In this document: piece after piece, positions 19,521 through 53,600 of the stretch
Layout of the letters: each line of letters opens with the position of its first letter
Numbering within the stretch: the first letter of the stretch is position 1
Position numbers and translations under genes: made by a program
Notes under the pieces: generated by a model
Seen by the model: the letters and a program-made list of their open reading frames with translations, nothing else
What the model was told of the DNA's origin: nothing
Database searches by the model: none
Assembly (NCBI GenBank): GCA_034336665.1
Contig: CM067590.1
Location: 4,686,459 to 4,750,458 of the forward strand
Source of the DNA: Luscinia megarhynchos
Taxonomy: Eukaryota > Chordata > Aves > Passeriformes > Turdidae
Length of the DNA: 64,000 nt
Direction of reading: 5' to 3'

Positions 19521-19846
19521 CCTCACTCCCCCTCGCATCGCCCTCCATCCTCCCCCTCCGTGCCGGCCCCGCCCGCGCCCCACGCCCTCTGCCCGCCCCG
19601 CCGCCGCCTCCGCCGCTCCCCCCGTGCCCGGCCGGCGGCGGCGCCCGCCCCATGCGCCGCTGCTGCCCGGCGCTCTGCATCCGCACCGCCTTCGACGCCA
19701 CCGCCATCGACGCCACCGCCGACATCTCCGCCGCCCTCGCCCCCGTCCCCGGCCCGCCCGCCGCCGTGTCCCGCCCGCCGCTGCTGGTGCTGGTGCTGCT
19801 GCAGCGCCGCCCCGCGCCGCCCGCCCCCGCGGCCCCGCCGCACAAG

Positions 19847-42037
<22,191 letters not shown>

Positions 42038-44507
42038 TGCCACTGCCCAGCCTGCCCTGGACTCGACTCTTCCCCGTCACCTCCCAAACTAAATCTCTGG
42101 CTGAGTTTGACCACACCAATTGGAGCCACACTAGCCAAAGGTCTCGGTGAAATCATTTCAAAGCTCATGTTCTGCCTTGTGCTAGTGCTGCTGCTGCTCT
42201 CAGGTGCCAGGCGAGCTGGTGTCCCAGTGCAGGCCAGCTGGTGTCCCAGTACCATTCGTAGGTTGTCTGTGGCTTGTTGTTTTTCACCTCCTGATTAACC
42301 CTATCTAACAACGTGCGTTTTTTGGACTGTAATGAATGTAGATCCTTTTCCACCAGTCAGAAGTGAGGCAGCCAGTGGCTCTGGTTGTGGTTTCACTTAC
42401 CATGAGAGATGGTCCTGCAGACAGACTCAGGCAGGGCTGGGTGGCCCCTGCTCTGCTCCAGCTCAGCAGTCCAGGCCAGACTGCAGGGCTTGGCCAGCCC
42501 GTGTCTGGCACCTTCCTTCCCTCCCTCCCAGCAGCCTCAGCACACAGAGCCGCCTTCAGAAGTCATGGCACGTGGCCTTTTCCCTGAGGTTTTGCTGTTC
42601 CAGCACTACACGGGCTTGGAGACCTGAAACCTGAGCTCCTCCAGAGGCACCACGACGATTTCCTGCTCTTCTCACCGGCCTGTGACAATCTCCACCTCGT
42701 GCAGTTGGTGGCAGCGAGGTGACCTCCCTGCAGGGTGCTAAGGGCAGCAGCCTGGCCAGGCAGGCCCTCCTGCACTCTGAGACCCCGTGGTGCTGCTTCC
42801 AAACCCCTGGCACATCCCGGGCTGAGTGATGCTCAGCTCGCCCCTGGGCAGCCCCAGCTCTATTGTTCCTGGTTGTTGTCCTTTGCAGAGTGCCAGGGTT
42901 TGTCAGTTGAAGCAGAAGGGCACCTGCCTCACCTGTTCCTGGGCATTCCTGCAGTTTCCATGCATGTTTCCATGCATTTCCCTCTGTTGGTATGCATTGC
43001 TGCCCTGCCCCTGCTGCCCTGATGGAAGCAGGAAGAGAGGCTGGATGTGCACCTGCCTGTTACCTATAATGCAGCAGATGGACAAGGATTTACCAAATGG
43101 TTCAGGAAAACGTGGAATATTCTCCATGCTGATGTGTGTTAGCACACTGCCTGTTGGCCAGGCACAGGAGGGAGATCACAAACATCACCTGTTGAGCTGT
43201 GGAGCTCGGTGACCTTGAAGATACCCCTTGTACCTGTTCAGGGCCAGCTGCTTTTCCCCGTGGCTGCCACAGAGAGGGTGGCTGGTCCTGGACTGCCCCA
43301 CCCTCACTGCCCACGAGTGAAGACCATGAGACTGTTCCTCCCCTCCTCTGCAGAGGAAGCTGGAGTTAAGCTCAGCCTGGCAGAAAGACCAGAGCCACTG
43401 GAGTCTGTGTGGGACTGCCTGAGGTGGTGCTGCCTCAGGGCCCCAGCTCTGACCTCCTGCTCCAGCACACGGAGCCATTGCCCCTCTGGGCAGCTGCTGC
43501 CACTGGATTTCACTGCTGGAAGTCAAAACCTGTCCTTGGCTGGAGCACAGCTTCTCCTCCTGCTGCCCCAGCCAGGATCCTGGGACTGTGCTGGCTGGAG
43601 TCTCCTCCTCAGCCTGCAGCAGCAGCCTGGGAATGCCCTGCAGCTCCTCACCAGTAGCTGTTCGATATGCCCAGAGTGTTCTGTGCTCCAGGGAGGTGGT
43701 GTGAGCTCTGCATTGTCAGCCTGCTCCCAGGTGTGATGGTTCTAATACGGCCAGTACTAAAAAAATAGAAAAACCCCAACCCTGGGTCCATGACCTGGGG
43801 ACTGAACCCGACTCTGTGCAATGCAAACAGTGTTGTGAGATGGATTCACAGCCCGTGCTCTGTGTCCCTTGGGATGTCAGTGACTGTGCTCCTGTCACTG
43901 CCCCTCTCCCAAAGGTGGTGGGAGCATCACTGCTGGCAGCCAGGGCCCGTGCTGGGGCCTGCACCTTCCCCGGGGGGTCTCATCTGAGTTCTGCACCTCG
44001 GGGCCTTGGGTGCAGGTGGAACTAGCAGAATAATTGGAATTTGAGAGAAGCAGAGCTGTGCACTTGGCTCTGGGAAGAGCAGGGCTCGGGCTGGCCCTGC
44101 CCAGCTGCAGTAGGAGCCTCCCGCTGGCTGTTCCCTGGAAGTTCTGTTCTCATTATTATTATTTTGTTACACAAATTCTCTTCCCTAATCCCACCTTCCT
44201 GCCCTCCCTGTGTGGGGCAGGTCTGGCAGCTTGTCCTGTCACGGAGGGAGAGGAGTCAAACTCTGAACTACACCTGAGCAACTTCTGTTCTTTATGGCTT
44301 TTCCGCAGTTTGATGCAATTCTGGCTTTTGTAGATAGATGAATGTAATTCCTTGTTGGACATGCCTGTTCCCAGAAGTATGAGCCATTCTGTTGTACCAG
44401 TCACCTTCCAGCAGAGCGGGCCCCGCCCGGCTCCTGTGCTATTTGATGAATGTATCCGATGCTCTCGTCCCGTGTTCACACTCTGCTTTTTGGCCAGCTT
44501 TGTGATT

Positions 44508-44515
44508 TGTAAATA
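44508..44515 (+). promoter_or_regulatory. Pumilio-type element beside the BTBD2 poly(A) signal
   Basis: TGTAAATA matches the UGUANAUA consensus and lies 7 nt before AATAAA. Placement is suggestive but not proof of function. Confidence 0.35.
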
Positions 44516-44522
44516 GGAAAAC

Positions 44523-44528
44523 AATAAA
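44523..44528 (+). terminator. BTBD2: Poly(A) signal of BTBD2
   Basis: AATAAA followed by ACATCGAGGTTGTCTTTAAGG and TTTCTTTGTGATTGG, giving a cleavage zone and a G/T-rich downstream element. Confidence 0.75.
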
Positions 44529-44545
44529 GACATCGAGGTTGTCTT

Positions 44546-45770
44546 TAAGGAGTTTCTTTGTGATTGGAGGAGAATGATCGCCACTGGAATGGTGGAGGGG
44601 AAATCTGGGCCGGATCCTCGGGAGTCCTGAAGTGACTCAGTGATCACTGCTGGGGAGTGCAGACCCTCAGGCTGTAGGGAGTGGTAGGAGGGGAGCAGGA
44701 TGGCACAGGGTGGGCACACTCTGGTCTGGTTGATGTCATTTTATGAATTTCTTGAACCTGAATTGGAGGTTTTGACAATTAAATGCACTGAAAGCTGCCT
44801 CAGCCTTTGCAGGTGCCTTGGGGGGAAAGGCAGATCCTCTGGCTTGTGATTCCCAGCACGGAGAGGCTGTGGGGGCTGCTGGAGCAGGGATTGAGGGCTG
44901 AGCCCAGCGCAGCTCCCACTGTCAGCACCTTGGGGCCACCAGGGCCCTGCCCTTTGCCCGGAGGGAGCAGTGGGGCCATGGTGAGCCTGAGCCCTGGGCC
45001 AGGGACAGACAGCTGCCTTGGCTGCAGGGCCAGGAGCAGGGGGAGTGCAGCCCGGCCTGGCCCGGCCCAGTCCCAACCCAGCCCCAGCCTGGCCCGGATC
45101 TGCCCAGCCCGGCTAGGAGCAGGGGGAGTGCAGCCCAGCCCAGCCCGGCCCGGATCTGCCCAGCCCGGCCCGGATCTGCCCAGCCCGGCCCAGCCCAGAC
45201 AAGCCCAGCCCAGATCTGCCCGGCCCGGATCTGCCCAGCCCAGCCCGGCCCAGCCCAGCCAGGTCCAACCCAGCTGCTCTCACCAAGGCGCGCAGTCCTG
45301 GGAGCCTCGGCTGGATCCTGCTGGGCTCAGCACCGTGTCCTGGCCCTTCTCCTCCTCAGCCCCGATGCCAAGGGCTCCCCCAGCTCCTGTACCTGTCTCT
45401 GGGCTGCGGTTCCAGGCTGGACCCTCATTCCAACCCCGGAGCACTGGGCTCAGCTGGGAATTGCCCTCCTGCACCCTCCCCTTCCTCACTCACGGGCTTT
45501 GCAGGAGCAGCCGCCGGGATCCCCATCCCTGGGGAGGGCTGCTCAGAGCCATCGGCTTGGCTGCTGTTCCCCTGACCTGTCCCCCCGAGCTTTTCCTCCT
45601 GCTGCTCCAGGAAAGATTCCTGGGCAGGGAGCGCCTGCGAGGGGCTGGGGCTGCTCCCACCCACTGCTGAGGGAGCCTCCAGCAAAAAGAGCGTGCTTGG
45701 GCAATGTCCTCACCTTTGGGAGCCACACAGTGAAGCACGCAAGAATGTGTTGGGTTTTAAAGATTTTTTT
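44546..45770. other. Intergenic gap between convergent BTBD2 and CSNK1G2
   Basis: About 1.2 kb between the two 3' ends. It contains the CCCAGCCCGG-type tandem block at 45050-45275. No gene recognised; open frames across the block are repeat artefacts. Confidence 0.6.
45050..45275 (+). repeat. CAGCCCGGCCCGGATCTGCC tandem block
   Basis: Short imperfect tandem units CAGCCCGGCC and CCGGATCTGC repeat irregularly. A larger duplicated segment AGGAGCAGGGGGAGTGCAGC occurs at about 45030-45050 and 45115-45135. Confidence 0.85.
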
Positions 45771-47621
45771 TTTATTATTTTTTTCATTTTTATTTAAAAA
45801 AAGCCCCTAAATTCTATGGCTTCCAGGAAGCATCAGAGAAATTGAAATGCCATTTCTGTACACTTGGTTTTAAAGCAGTAACTAAACTCGCAATGGAACA
45901 AACGCTCTCACGTACAATCGCAGTATTTGGACTCCTCGCTGGAAGGACAGAGAGTCCCGGGCCGGCGGCCGAGGGTGCGGGACAGAGCCGGGCGCTCCGC
46001 ACACACCCCGCGGCCGCTCTCCCTTCCCCTCCGCGGCTCCTCTTCGGCCTCTGCCGGGGCTGCTCTGAGCCGATGCGCTGACAAGGGACCACTTCCAGTG
46101 AAAATTTTAAGGCGATTTTTAAAATTCGTTTGTTCGCCTCGCTGGGGACACGAGGTCAAACGTTGCACGTCCCCTCCCCGCTGTGGCCAGGGACGCAGCA
46201 GCAGCCGGGGCTGCTGCAGCCCGGACAAGCCAAAGCCGGGGTCAATCCCGTAATTAGGATGAAGAGGGGCCCTGGGGGGGGCACGGCCCCATGGGGCACC
46301 CCATGCCCCCCCAGCCCCTCCACAATCCGGGGTCTCCAGCCCCCACCCCGAGATGGTCAGTTTGGACAAATGTTTCAAAGCAGCCACAGATGGTCCCATC
46401 CCTCCCCCGCCCCCCCAGCACAGCCTCAGCCCCTTCTGTGGGGCAGAACAACAGGGTTTTGGTAAAGATAAGTGTGTGTCCCCCCCCAAATGTGTCACGA
46501 TCAATACACACGACAGCGCACGGGGTCAGACACGTGGGGAGCTGCAGTGCCCTGGGGGTGGCGAGGAACACGGGGGTGCGGGGGTGTCTGTGTGTCAGTT
46601 CCAAAACCTCCATTTCCCCAGCCCCAGGAGCAGCCGGAGGGTCCCGCAGTGGGGGGATGCCTGGTGGGGATTCCACGCTGGCAGAGCCCCTCCACCCCGG
46701 CCCCCGGGAGCCGCCGCGGGGCCTCGGGCGCTCCGGCTGTAAAACCAAGCCCTGCTCACACCTACGGCTGTCGTGGAAACATCCAGCCCCAAGACACGGC
46801 AGCACCAGAGGCGAGGCTGCTTTGCTTCCCCTCCCTGCTTTGCCACCGCCATTCATGGGTCCCTTTGGTCTCGGCCGTCCCTGTCCCTGTGTCCCCCACC
46901 CCGGGGAGTCTCGGACCTGCTCTGGGCGGGACCGGACGGCGCCTGTATTGCTCGCAAAAGTGCATCGTAAATGAACTGTAAACGCGTTTCCTCTCCCCGC
47001 CCCGCGCGCCCCCGGCTCTCCCCGCCCGAGCGGGGCCGGACCGGAGCCCAACTCTGTCACCAAAGGCCTGAGCGAGGGGGACCCGGCGGGGACGCGGGGC
47101 GGGGCCGGGAGGAAGAGCAGAATTCGGTAACACTGAAGATGACGGTCAAAGACTGACGACTCAGCACTCTGCACCGAGACTCACTTTAAATTAACTTAAG
47201 AGACAAAGAAGCAACAGAAAAAAAAAAATATTCCTCCTTAGCCCACTGCTCTTGAAATTGTCTTCGTCTTCTTCTGACAGCGACGGGTCAGAGTCTGTAG
47301 TTGATCCCCATTTCAGACTGGTTATAAACTCAAAGCAAGTGACGCCGTGGGTTTTTCTCTTTTTCTTTTTTTTCTGTTTGACGGACGCAGGAACTTCAGC
47401 GAAGTTGGGCTTGGTTCGAGTAAACGGCCACGAGTGGCGGAGGAAAGGAGAAGCAGTTTGGGGAGGCCCCGCTCCCCACCTGCGCGCGGGGCGCTGGGGG
47501 AGCCCGTCCGGCCCGGCCCCCCCGCCCCGCCCAGCCCGAGGGGCCGCGGCTCCGCGGGTCACGATCAGCCGCGGCCAGAGGGAGAGGAGCCAGCGCTCGC
47601 CGCTCCGCCCGGCCCGGCAGC
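45770..47621 (-). other. CSNK1G2: CSNK1G2 3'UTR (about 1.85 kb), CpG-rich near the stop codon
   Basis: Follows the minus-strand stop at 47622-47624. The parts next to the last coding exon (about 47470-47640) and at 46980-47110 are CpG-dense, unlike the rest. A poly-T/A-rich zone lies near 47218-47232. No other gene recognised on either strand. Confidence 0.65.
45789..45794 (-). terminator. CSNK1G2: Poly(A) signal of CSNK1G2 (minus strand)
   Basis: TTTATT on the plus strand reads AATAAA on the minus strand. A second copy lies at 45771-45776. Both follow a long minus-strand 3'UTR. Which is used cannot be told from sequence. Confidence 0.55.
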
Positions 47622-50600
47622 TCACTTGCGACGCTTGGTGGTTTTCCTCTTCCTTCTCTTGAAGAAACAGCAGCACCTGGGGGCAGAGGGGACGCGTCAG
47701 TGCCGGGGCCAGGGAGGACAGGAACCCCCCATGTGGGCAGAGCTGCTCCACCAAGTGCCCCTGGTGCATGGCAGGGGTTGGACTGGGAGCACCAAAAGTG
47801 ACACCTGCCACAGCAAACGGTACCGAGCAGGGCAGTGACACTGGCCACGGCACACAAGGCTTGAGGCAGGGACTCCAGAGAAGGAGCAGTCCCAGATCCA
47901 TCCAGGCCCCTCCGTGCAAGAGCCTCGGGCAGAGCGAGGTGGGAAGGGCTGGGGTGGTGGTGGCCCTGCAGGGACACCCCTCAGGGGTGCCAGGGGACAG
48001 CTGGGCTGTTACTCCCCAGAGGACACAGCACATCCCTGAGCAGCAGCTGAGCCTCCTGCAGCCCAGCACGGCGAGGGGGCGGCGGGGCTGGGGCCTTACT
48101 TTGTATCGTCTGTCACCTCCACCTCGGTGGGGGCTGTGATGGGGGCGTTCGAATGTCCTGCCGTCGGGTCATCTGTGTTCAGCTCTCCGTTGGTGGAGCT
48201 CATCACCTGGGGAGAGACCAGTGTCAGTGGGGGCAGCCCGGGGGTCTGCAGCCTTCCCCTCCCTGCAGGCACAGGAGCCACCCAGGAGACCACCCAGCTC
48301 TGCCCGGGAGCACCGAGGTGCCCTTGGTGGCAGGACAGTGCTCTCGCCCAGATCCGCCTGTTCAGTCTCAGTGCTGAGCTCTGCCCAAGAGCCACATCCA
48401 ACAGAGAGGTCTGAGCCCCTCAGCAAAATCCCCTGGAAGGATCCCAGCTCCTGGGAGCCCCTGCACCAGGAGAGGGGCTTGCTGGCAGCCAGCTCCTGCA
48501 TGGGCAGGAGGCAGGGCCTGGGAAAGCTGACAGTTCCACGGAGCCCTTCCCACAGCTGAGCATCTGGACACAACTTCTGCTTCCCAGCACCAAGACTCAG
48601 CTCAGAGCCCACCCTGCAGGCTCAGGCATCCCTGAGCTGCTGCCCCTCACCAGGGCAGCAGGGTCAGGCACAGTGCCAGGGCCAGGAGGGCATCCAAGCC
48701 ACCAAGGTGACTGGGAGGTGTCTGAACCGCCATCCTGTGCCTGCTGCCCACAGGCAAAGCCAGGAGCTCCCTGGGGATGCACAGGCCAAACACTCTCCAA
48801 GCTGCTCAGCCCCAGCGAGGAGCCTTGGCCTTTCCCAGCCCCTCTGAGGAGCTGCCACCCGACAGCAGTGCCCAGCCAGCAGGGCCAGTCAGGCTCCAGC
48901 CCCTGGCACCAGCACAGAGACCCCTGCACGTCACCCTGCAGTGCCGGCTGCAGGCGGAGCGCGGCAGGAGGGTTTGCAGAGCAGCAGTGGGGACCAGGAA
49001 GGGGCTGAGGGGCAGGGGGAGCGAGGCAGAGCATGAGCCTGGCCCTCACAGTGCCCAGCCCCATGATGGCAACAGCAGGAGCTGTGCCCGAGCCTGGGGC
49101 CGAGCAGCAGCAGAGTCACCGAGGAGCAGCAGCAACGAGCAAGAGCGGCGGGAACGGAAGCACAGACGGAGGAAGCAGCGCAGGATGGATGCCCCACCAT
49201 CCATGGGGGAGATGTCTTACCATCCATGGGGGGGGATGCCCCACCATCCATGGGGAGGATGCCCCACCATCCATGGGGAGGATGCCTCACCATCCATGGG
49301 GGAGGATGCCCCACCATCCATGGGGGGGGATGTCCCACCATCCATGGGGAGGATGCCCCACCATCCATGGGGGAGGATGCCCCACCATCCATGGGGGAGG
49401 ATGCCCCACCATCCATGGGGAGGATGCCCCACCATCCATGGGGGGGGATGCCCCACCATCCATGGGGGGGGGATGCCCCACCATCCATGGGGAGGATGCT
49501 TCACCATCCATGGGGGAGGATGCCCCACCATCCATGGGGAGGATGCCTCACCATCCATGGGGGAGGATGCCCCACCATCCATGGGGAGGATGTCCCACCA
49601 TCCATGGGGAGGATGTCCCACCATCCATGGGGGGGGATGTCCCACCATCCATGGGGGAGGATGTCCCACCATCCATGGGGGAGGATGTCCCACCATCCAT
49701 GGGGAGGATGCCCCACCATCCATGGGGGAGGATGTCTCACCATCCATGGGGAGATGCCCCACCATCCATGGGGGAGGATGTCCCACCATCCATGGGGAGG
49801 ATGCCCCACCATCCATGGGGGGGATGTCCCACCATCCATGGGGAGGATGCCCCACCATCCATGGGGGAGGATGCCCCCACCATCCATGGGGGGGGATGCC
49901 CCCACCATCCATGGGGGAGGATGCCCCACCATCCATGGGGGGGGATGTCCCACCATCCATGGGGAGGATGCCCCACCATCCATGGGGAGGATGCCCCACC
50001 ATCCATGGGGGGGGATGCCCCACCATCCATGGGGGAGGATGCCCCACCATCCATGGGGAGGATGTCCCACCATCCATGGGGGGGGATGTCCCACCATCCA
50101 TGGGGGAGGATGTCCCACCATCCATGGGGGAGGATGTCCCACCATCCATGGGGGGGGATGTCCCACCATCCATGGGGGGGGATGTCCCACCATCCATGGG
50201 GGGGGAACCCCCAGGCCAGGGCAGGGCTGAGCAGCAGCGAGCGCGGGGCTGACGGCGCCAGCACAGAACTGAGGCAGGGGGACACGGCCAAGGAGTGCCC
50301 GGGAAGGGAGGAGAAGCAGGGCTTGGAGCCAGGGCTCCAGTCAAGGAGGCACAGGGAAATCCCTGCTCAGACGAGCGGCACTGGGGACAGAGTGATGCCC
50401 ACACAGCTGCTGTGCTGCAGCGTGGCATCCATCCATCCATCCATCCATCCATCCATCCATCCATCCATCCATCCATCCATCCATCCATCCATCCATCCAT
50501 CCATCATCTCCAACTGCCCTCTAACTCGCCCTGGCAGCACCAAGGGAGCCCAGCAGCCCCTGGGAAGCAGCACCAGCCTCATCTGCGAGCCGTGAGCGTC

Positions 50601-53600
50601 AGGGACAGGCAGCCCGTGCTGCAGCCGGGGCAGGGCCCGGGCGGTGCGGCCGCGGGGCGGGGGAGCGGGGCTGATCCCGGGTGGCTCCGCCCCCTCCCGT
50701 GCCCGCCCCTGCCCCTGGTTTCATGTACCTGGACGGACCCCCCGAGCCTGCCGGCTGCCAGGTGAGCTCCCAAAGGCTCCTCGGCAGGCTGCCCACCGGC
50801 CTGAGGATCCCACAACTCCGTCCCCTCGGGCGGCTGCTCGCGACAGGCAGGAGGAACAGAATGAAAAGAAACAAAAGAAAAGAGGGAGAATGGGGAAAAG
50901 AAGGGAGAAGTGGAGGGAAGGGGCAGGAGAAGTGGCAAAGGGAGTCGAGAAAATAAGACATGCAAAAGCAAAATCATGAGCGGAGCAGCTCAAGTGGGTG
51001 ATTGCGGAGGGCACCCGTGCAGCACCGTCCCGGCGGCTCCCAGAGCGGTCCCTGTGCTGACAGCGGGGCTGTGTCCCCCTGGCACCCCCAACACATCCCC
51101 CACGGCCAGCCCCACGCAGGGCCAGCCCCACGCAGGGCCACCCCATGGAGCAGGACCAGCTCCAGCAGGGCCACCCCATGGAGTAAGACCAGCTCCACAC
51201 AGGGCCACCCCACGGAGCAGGGCCAGCTCCAGCAGGGCCACCCCATGGGGGCAGGGCCAGCTCCAGCAGGGCCAGCTCCACGCAGGGCCAGCTCCAGCAG
51301 GGCCACCCCACGGAGCAGGGCCAGCTCCAGCAGGGCCACCCCATGGAGTAAGACCAGCTCCAGCAGGGCCATCCCATGGGGCAGGACCAGCTCCAGCAGG
51401 GCCACCCCACGGAGCAGGGCCAGCTCCAGCAGGGCCACCCCATGGAGTAAGACCAGCTCCAGCAGGGCCATCCCATGGGGCAGGACTAGCTCCAGCAGGG
51501 CCATCCCATGGAGCAGGGCCAGCTCCAGCAAGGCCATCCCATGGAGTAAGACCAGCTCCAGCAGGGCCACCCCATGGGGCAGGACCAGCTCCAGCAGGGC
51601 CACCCCATGGAGCAGGGCCAGCTCCAGCAGGGCCACCCCATGGGGCAGGGCCAGCTCCACGCAGGGCCACCCCATGGGGCAGGGCCAGCTCCAGCAGGGC
51701 TGCAGCCAGGCCCAGGTGCTGCTGTATCCCCAGGATGATGCAGCACCCATGTGGTACCAGCTGGGTGCTCCTCCAGGCTCGGCTGCCCCACAGCCAAACC
51801 CTCCCCTGGCGAGCACAGCACGGCCCCACAGCTGGGGACATCCTGTGTCCCCAGGCTGGGCCCTGCTCCCATGCTCTGGGAGCTCTGTGGGATGTCCAAC
51901 ATGGCATTTCCCCTGCCGGGGGCAGAGAGCAGAACCTTACTGGGAGCGAGTTCCCAGAAATGAGCCAGAGGTGATTTGAAGATGTTTCCCTCTCCCTAAG
52001 AAGTGCTGCCAGTGAGAGCCAGGGCTGTGCCAGGCTCCCTGCGCTGGGCAGGAGCAGCCTGGGGAGGACAGCCCCTTTGCAGGTGCTCTGCTCCCAAGGA
52101 GGTTTGGGAGGACGAGGATTTGTACAGGACAGCTGGGAAACACACGAGGTTTGCTCTCAGTGGCAGCAGTGCCAGAGACACGTGTCCTGCACCAGGGCAG
52201 CACAGGCCACAGCACTGGAGCAGTTCTGAGCAGCCTGGCCCCTCTCCCACACAGCTCTGCCCGATCCCTGCCCCGGGCTTGGCTCCCTGTGCCCTGCATG
52301 TTCCCAGAGCAAAGGCAGCCCCAGCACGGGGCTAAATGCTGCAAAGCTGCCCCACCAATCCTGCCCTCCCTTGTCCTGTGTCACCATCCCACTGATGGAA
52401 GGGCATCACAAGCAGAGCAGTGAGTCACTCCATGGGGACACTGTCCTTAGCAGAGGTGGCTCAGCCTGCACCAAGCCCCGCCACACTGCAGGCTGGACCC
52501 TGCCCCTCATCAGCTGATGTCCAGGCCTGGCACCCCCAGTCATGCTGCAGCCCCCACAGTGCTCCCTCCCTCTTCTGCCAGGTCACAGGGACATTGCCCT
52601 GGGACCCTGGCGAGTCACAGACCCAGAGCTGTGGGAAGGAACTCTTCCCACAGACAGCACTGAGGAAAAAGGATGCTCCAGCCCCTGCCACCATCCCTGC
52701 TGGGCTCCATGTCCCTGGAGCTGCAACCCAAGCTTGCCCATGCCTGTGGCCCCGTGCCCAGCCAGGCTGTGCTGTTGCTCACCTGGTGTTTGGTGTGTGG
52801 CTGTGCTTTGTCTCTGTTCGGGGGCTGCACCTGCACCTCGCTGTGCATCGTGCCAATGGGAGTGGGCTGGGGACACAAAGGACAATGTCAGTCCTTTGAC
52901 TGACACAGAGCCCTCCCAACACCCCACAACCAGATCCAACCTCTGGCCAAACGTGCAAAACCCCTGAGAACTGGGCCCCACCCCAGCAGTGCCATGCTTG
53001 TTATCTGGCTGCAGCCAGCCCAAGGAATGTGCCCATGCCATAAAGTGAGGTGCCAGCTTGGCTGTGGGGGTGCCCTGGCTCCAGGAGCCTCAAATCCCCG
53101 TGTCACAGCCCTGGAGCTGGTGAGGAGGGTGGAGCTGACCCCCTGGACACAGGGATGGCTGAGAGCCACATCCTGACCCCAGTGCTCCCTGGAGTGCCCC
53201 CAGCCCCTCTGCACTCACCAGAGGTTTCCCTGCCCAGTCGTATTCGTAGTCGAACACGTAACCGTTCCTCTCGAACAAGTCTGTGAAGAGCTTCCTCAGG
53301 TAGTCGTAGTCGGGCTTCTCGAAGAAATCCAGGCGCCGCACGTAGCGCAGGTACGTGGCCATCTCCTCTGCGGGGACACGGGGCTCAGGGGAAGGCACAG
53401 GGGGCTCGGGGCTGGGGGCTGGGCTGGGCAGGGCTCTCACCTGGGAAGTTCTCACAGAGCACCTCCACTGGGGTGGCTCTTTTGGTGTCACCAATCTTCT
53501 GGTACCTCTCCTTTAGTGTGTCAGCCTGGTGGGGACAAGGGGGGTCAGCACAGGGGAAGGCTCTTGGACTCCTTTTCCAGGTAACTCCCTCCCCGGGCAG

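Larger units (their letters stand above)
42038..44545 (+). other. BTBD2: BTBD2 3'UTR (about 2.5 kb)
   Basis: Follows the TAG at 42035-42037 and ends at the AATAAA-linked cleavage region. It contains a small duplication of AGCTGGTGTCCCAGT near 42210-42250. No recognisable coding sequence. Confidence 0.75.
48207..52782 (-). other. CSNK1G2: CSNK1G2 intron 9 with three tandem-repeat arrays
   Basis: A 4.6-kb intron between the exons that encode the C-terminal regulatory tail. It contains a 43-copy minisatellite, a CATC microsatellite, a purine-rich tract and a 33-bp minisatellite. No internal exon was recognised. Confidence 0.9.

Noticed and set aside
44807..45670. A 287-codon plus-strand frame after BTBD2
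   Set aside because: Its middle is the CCCAGCCCGG repeat, and the rest has no similarity I recognise. It overlaps an intergenic gap.
49190..50210. CRISPR-like array appearance
   Set aside because: Units are head-to-tail with no unique spacers, the genome is vertebrate and there are no cas genes.
48777..50595. Open frames of 300-520 codons on both strands, rich in SMGEDAPP or MDGGASSP
   Set aside because: They are translations of the 43-copy minisatellite. Variable unit length makes several frames open at once, which real coding repeats do not do.
50910..51979. Open frames of 280-354 codons on both strands ([10 protein letters not shown] or [10 protein letters not shown])
   Set aside because: Translations of the 33-bp minisatellite, simultaneously open in sense and antisense.
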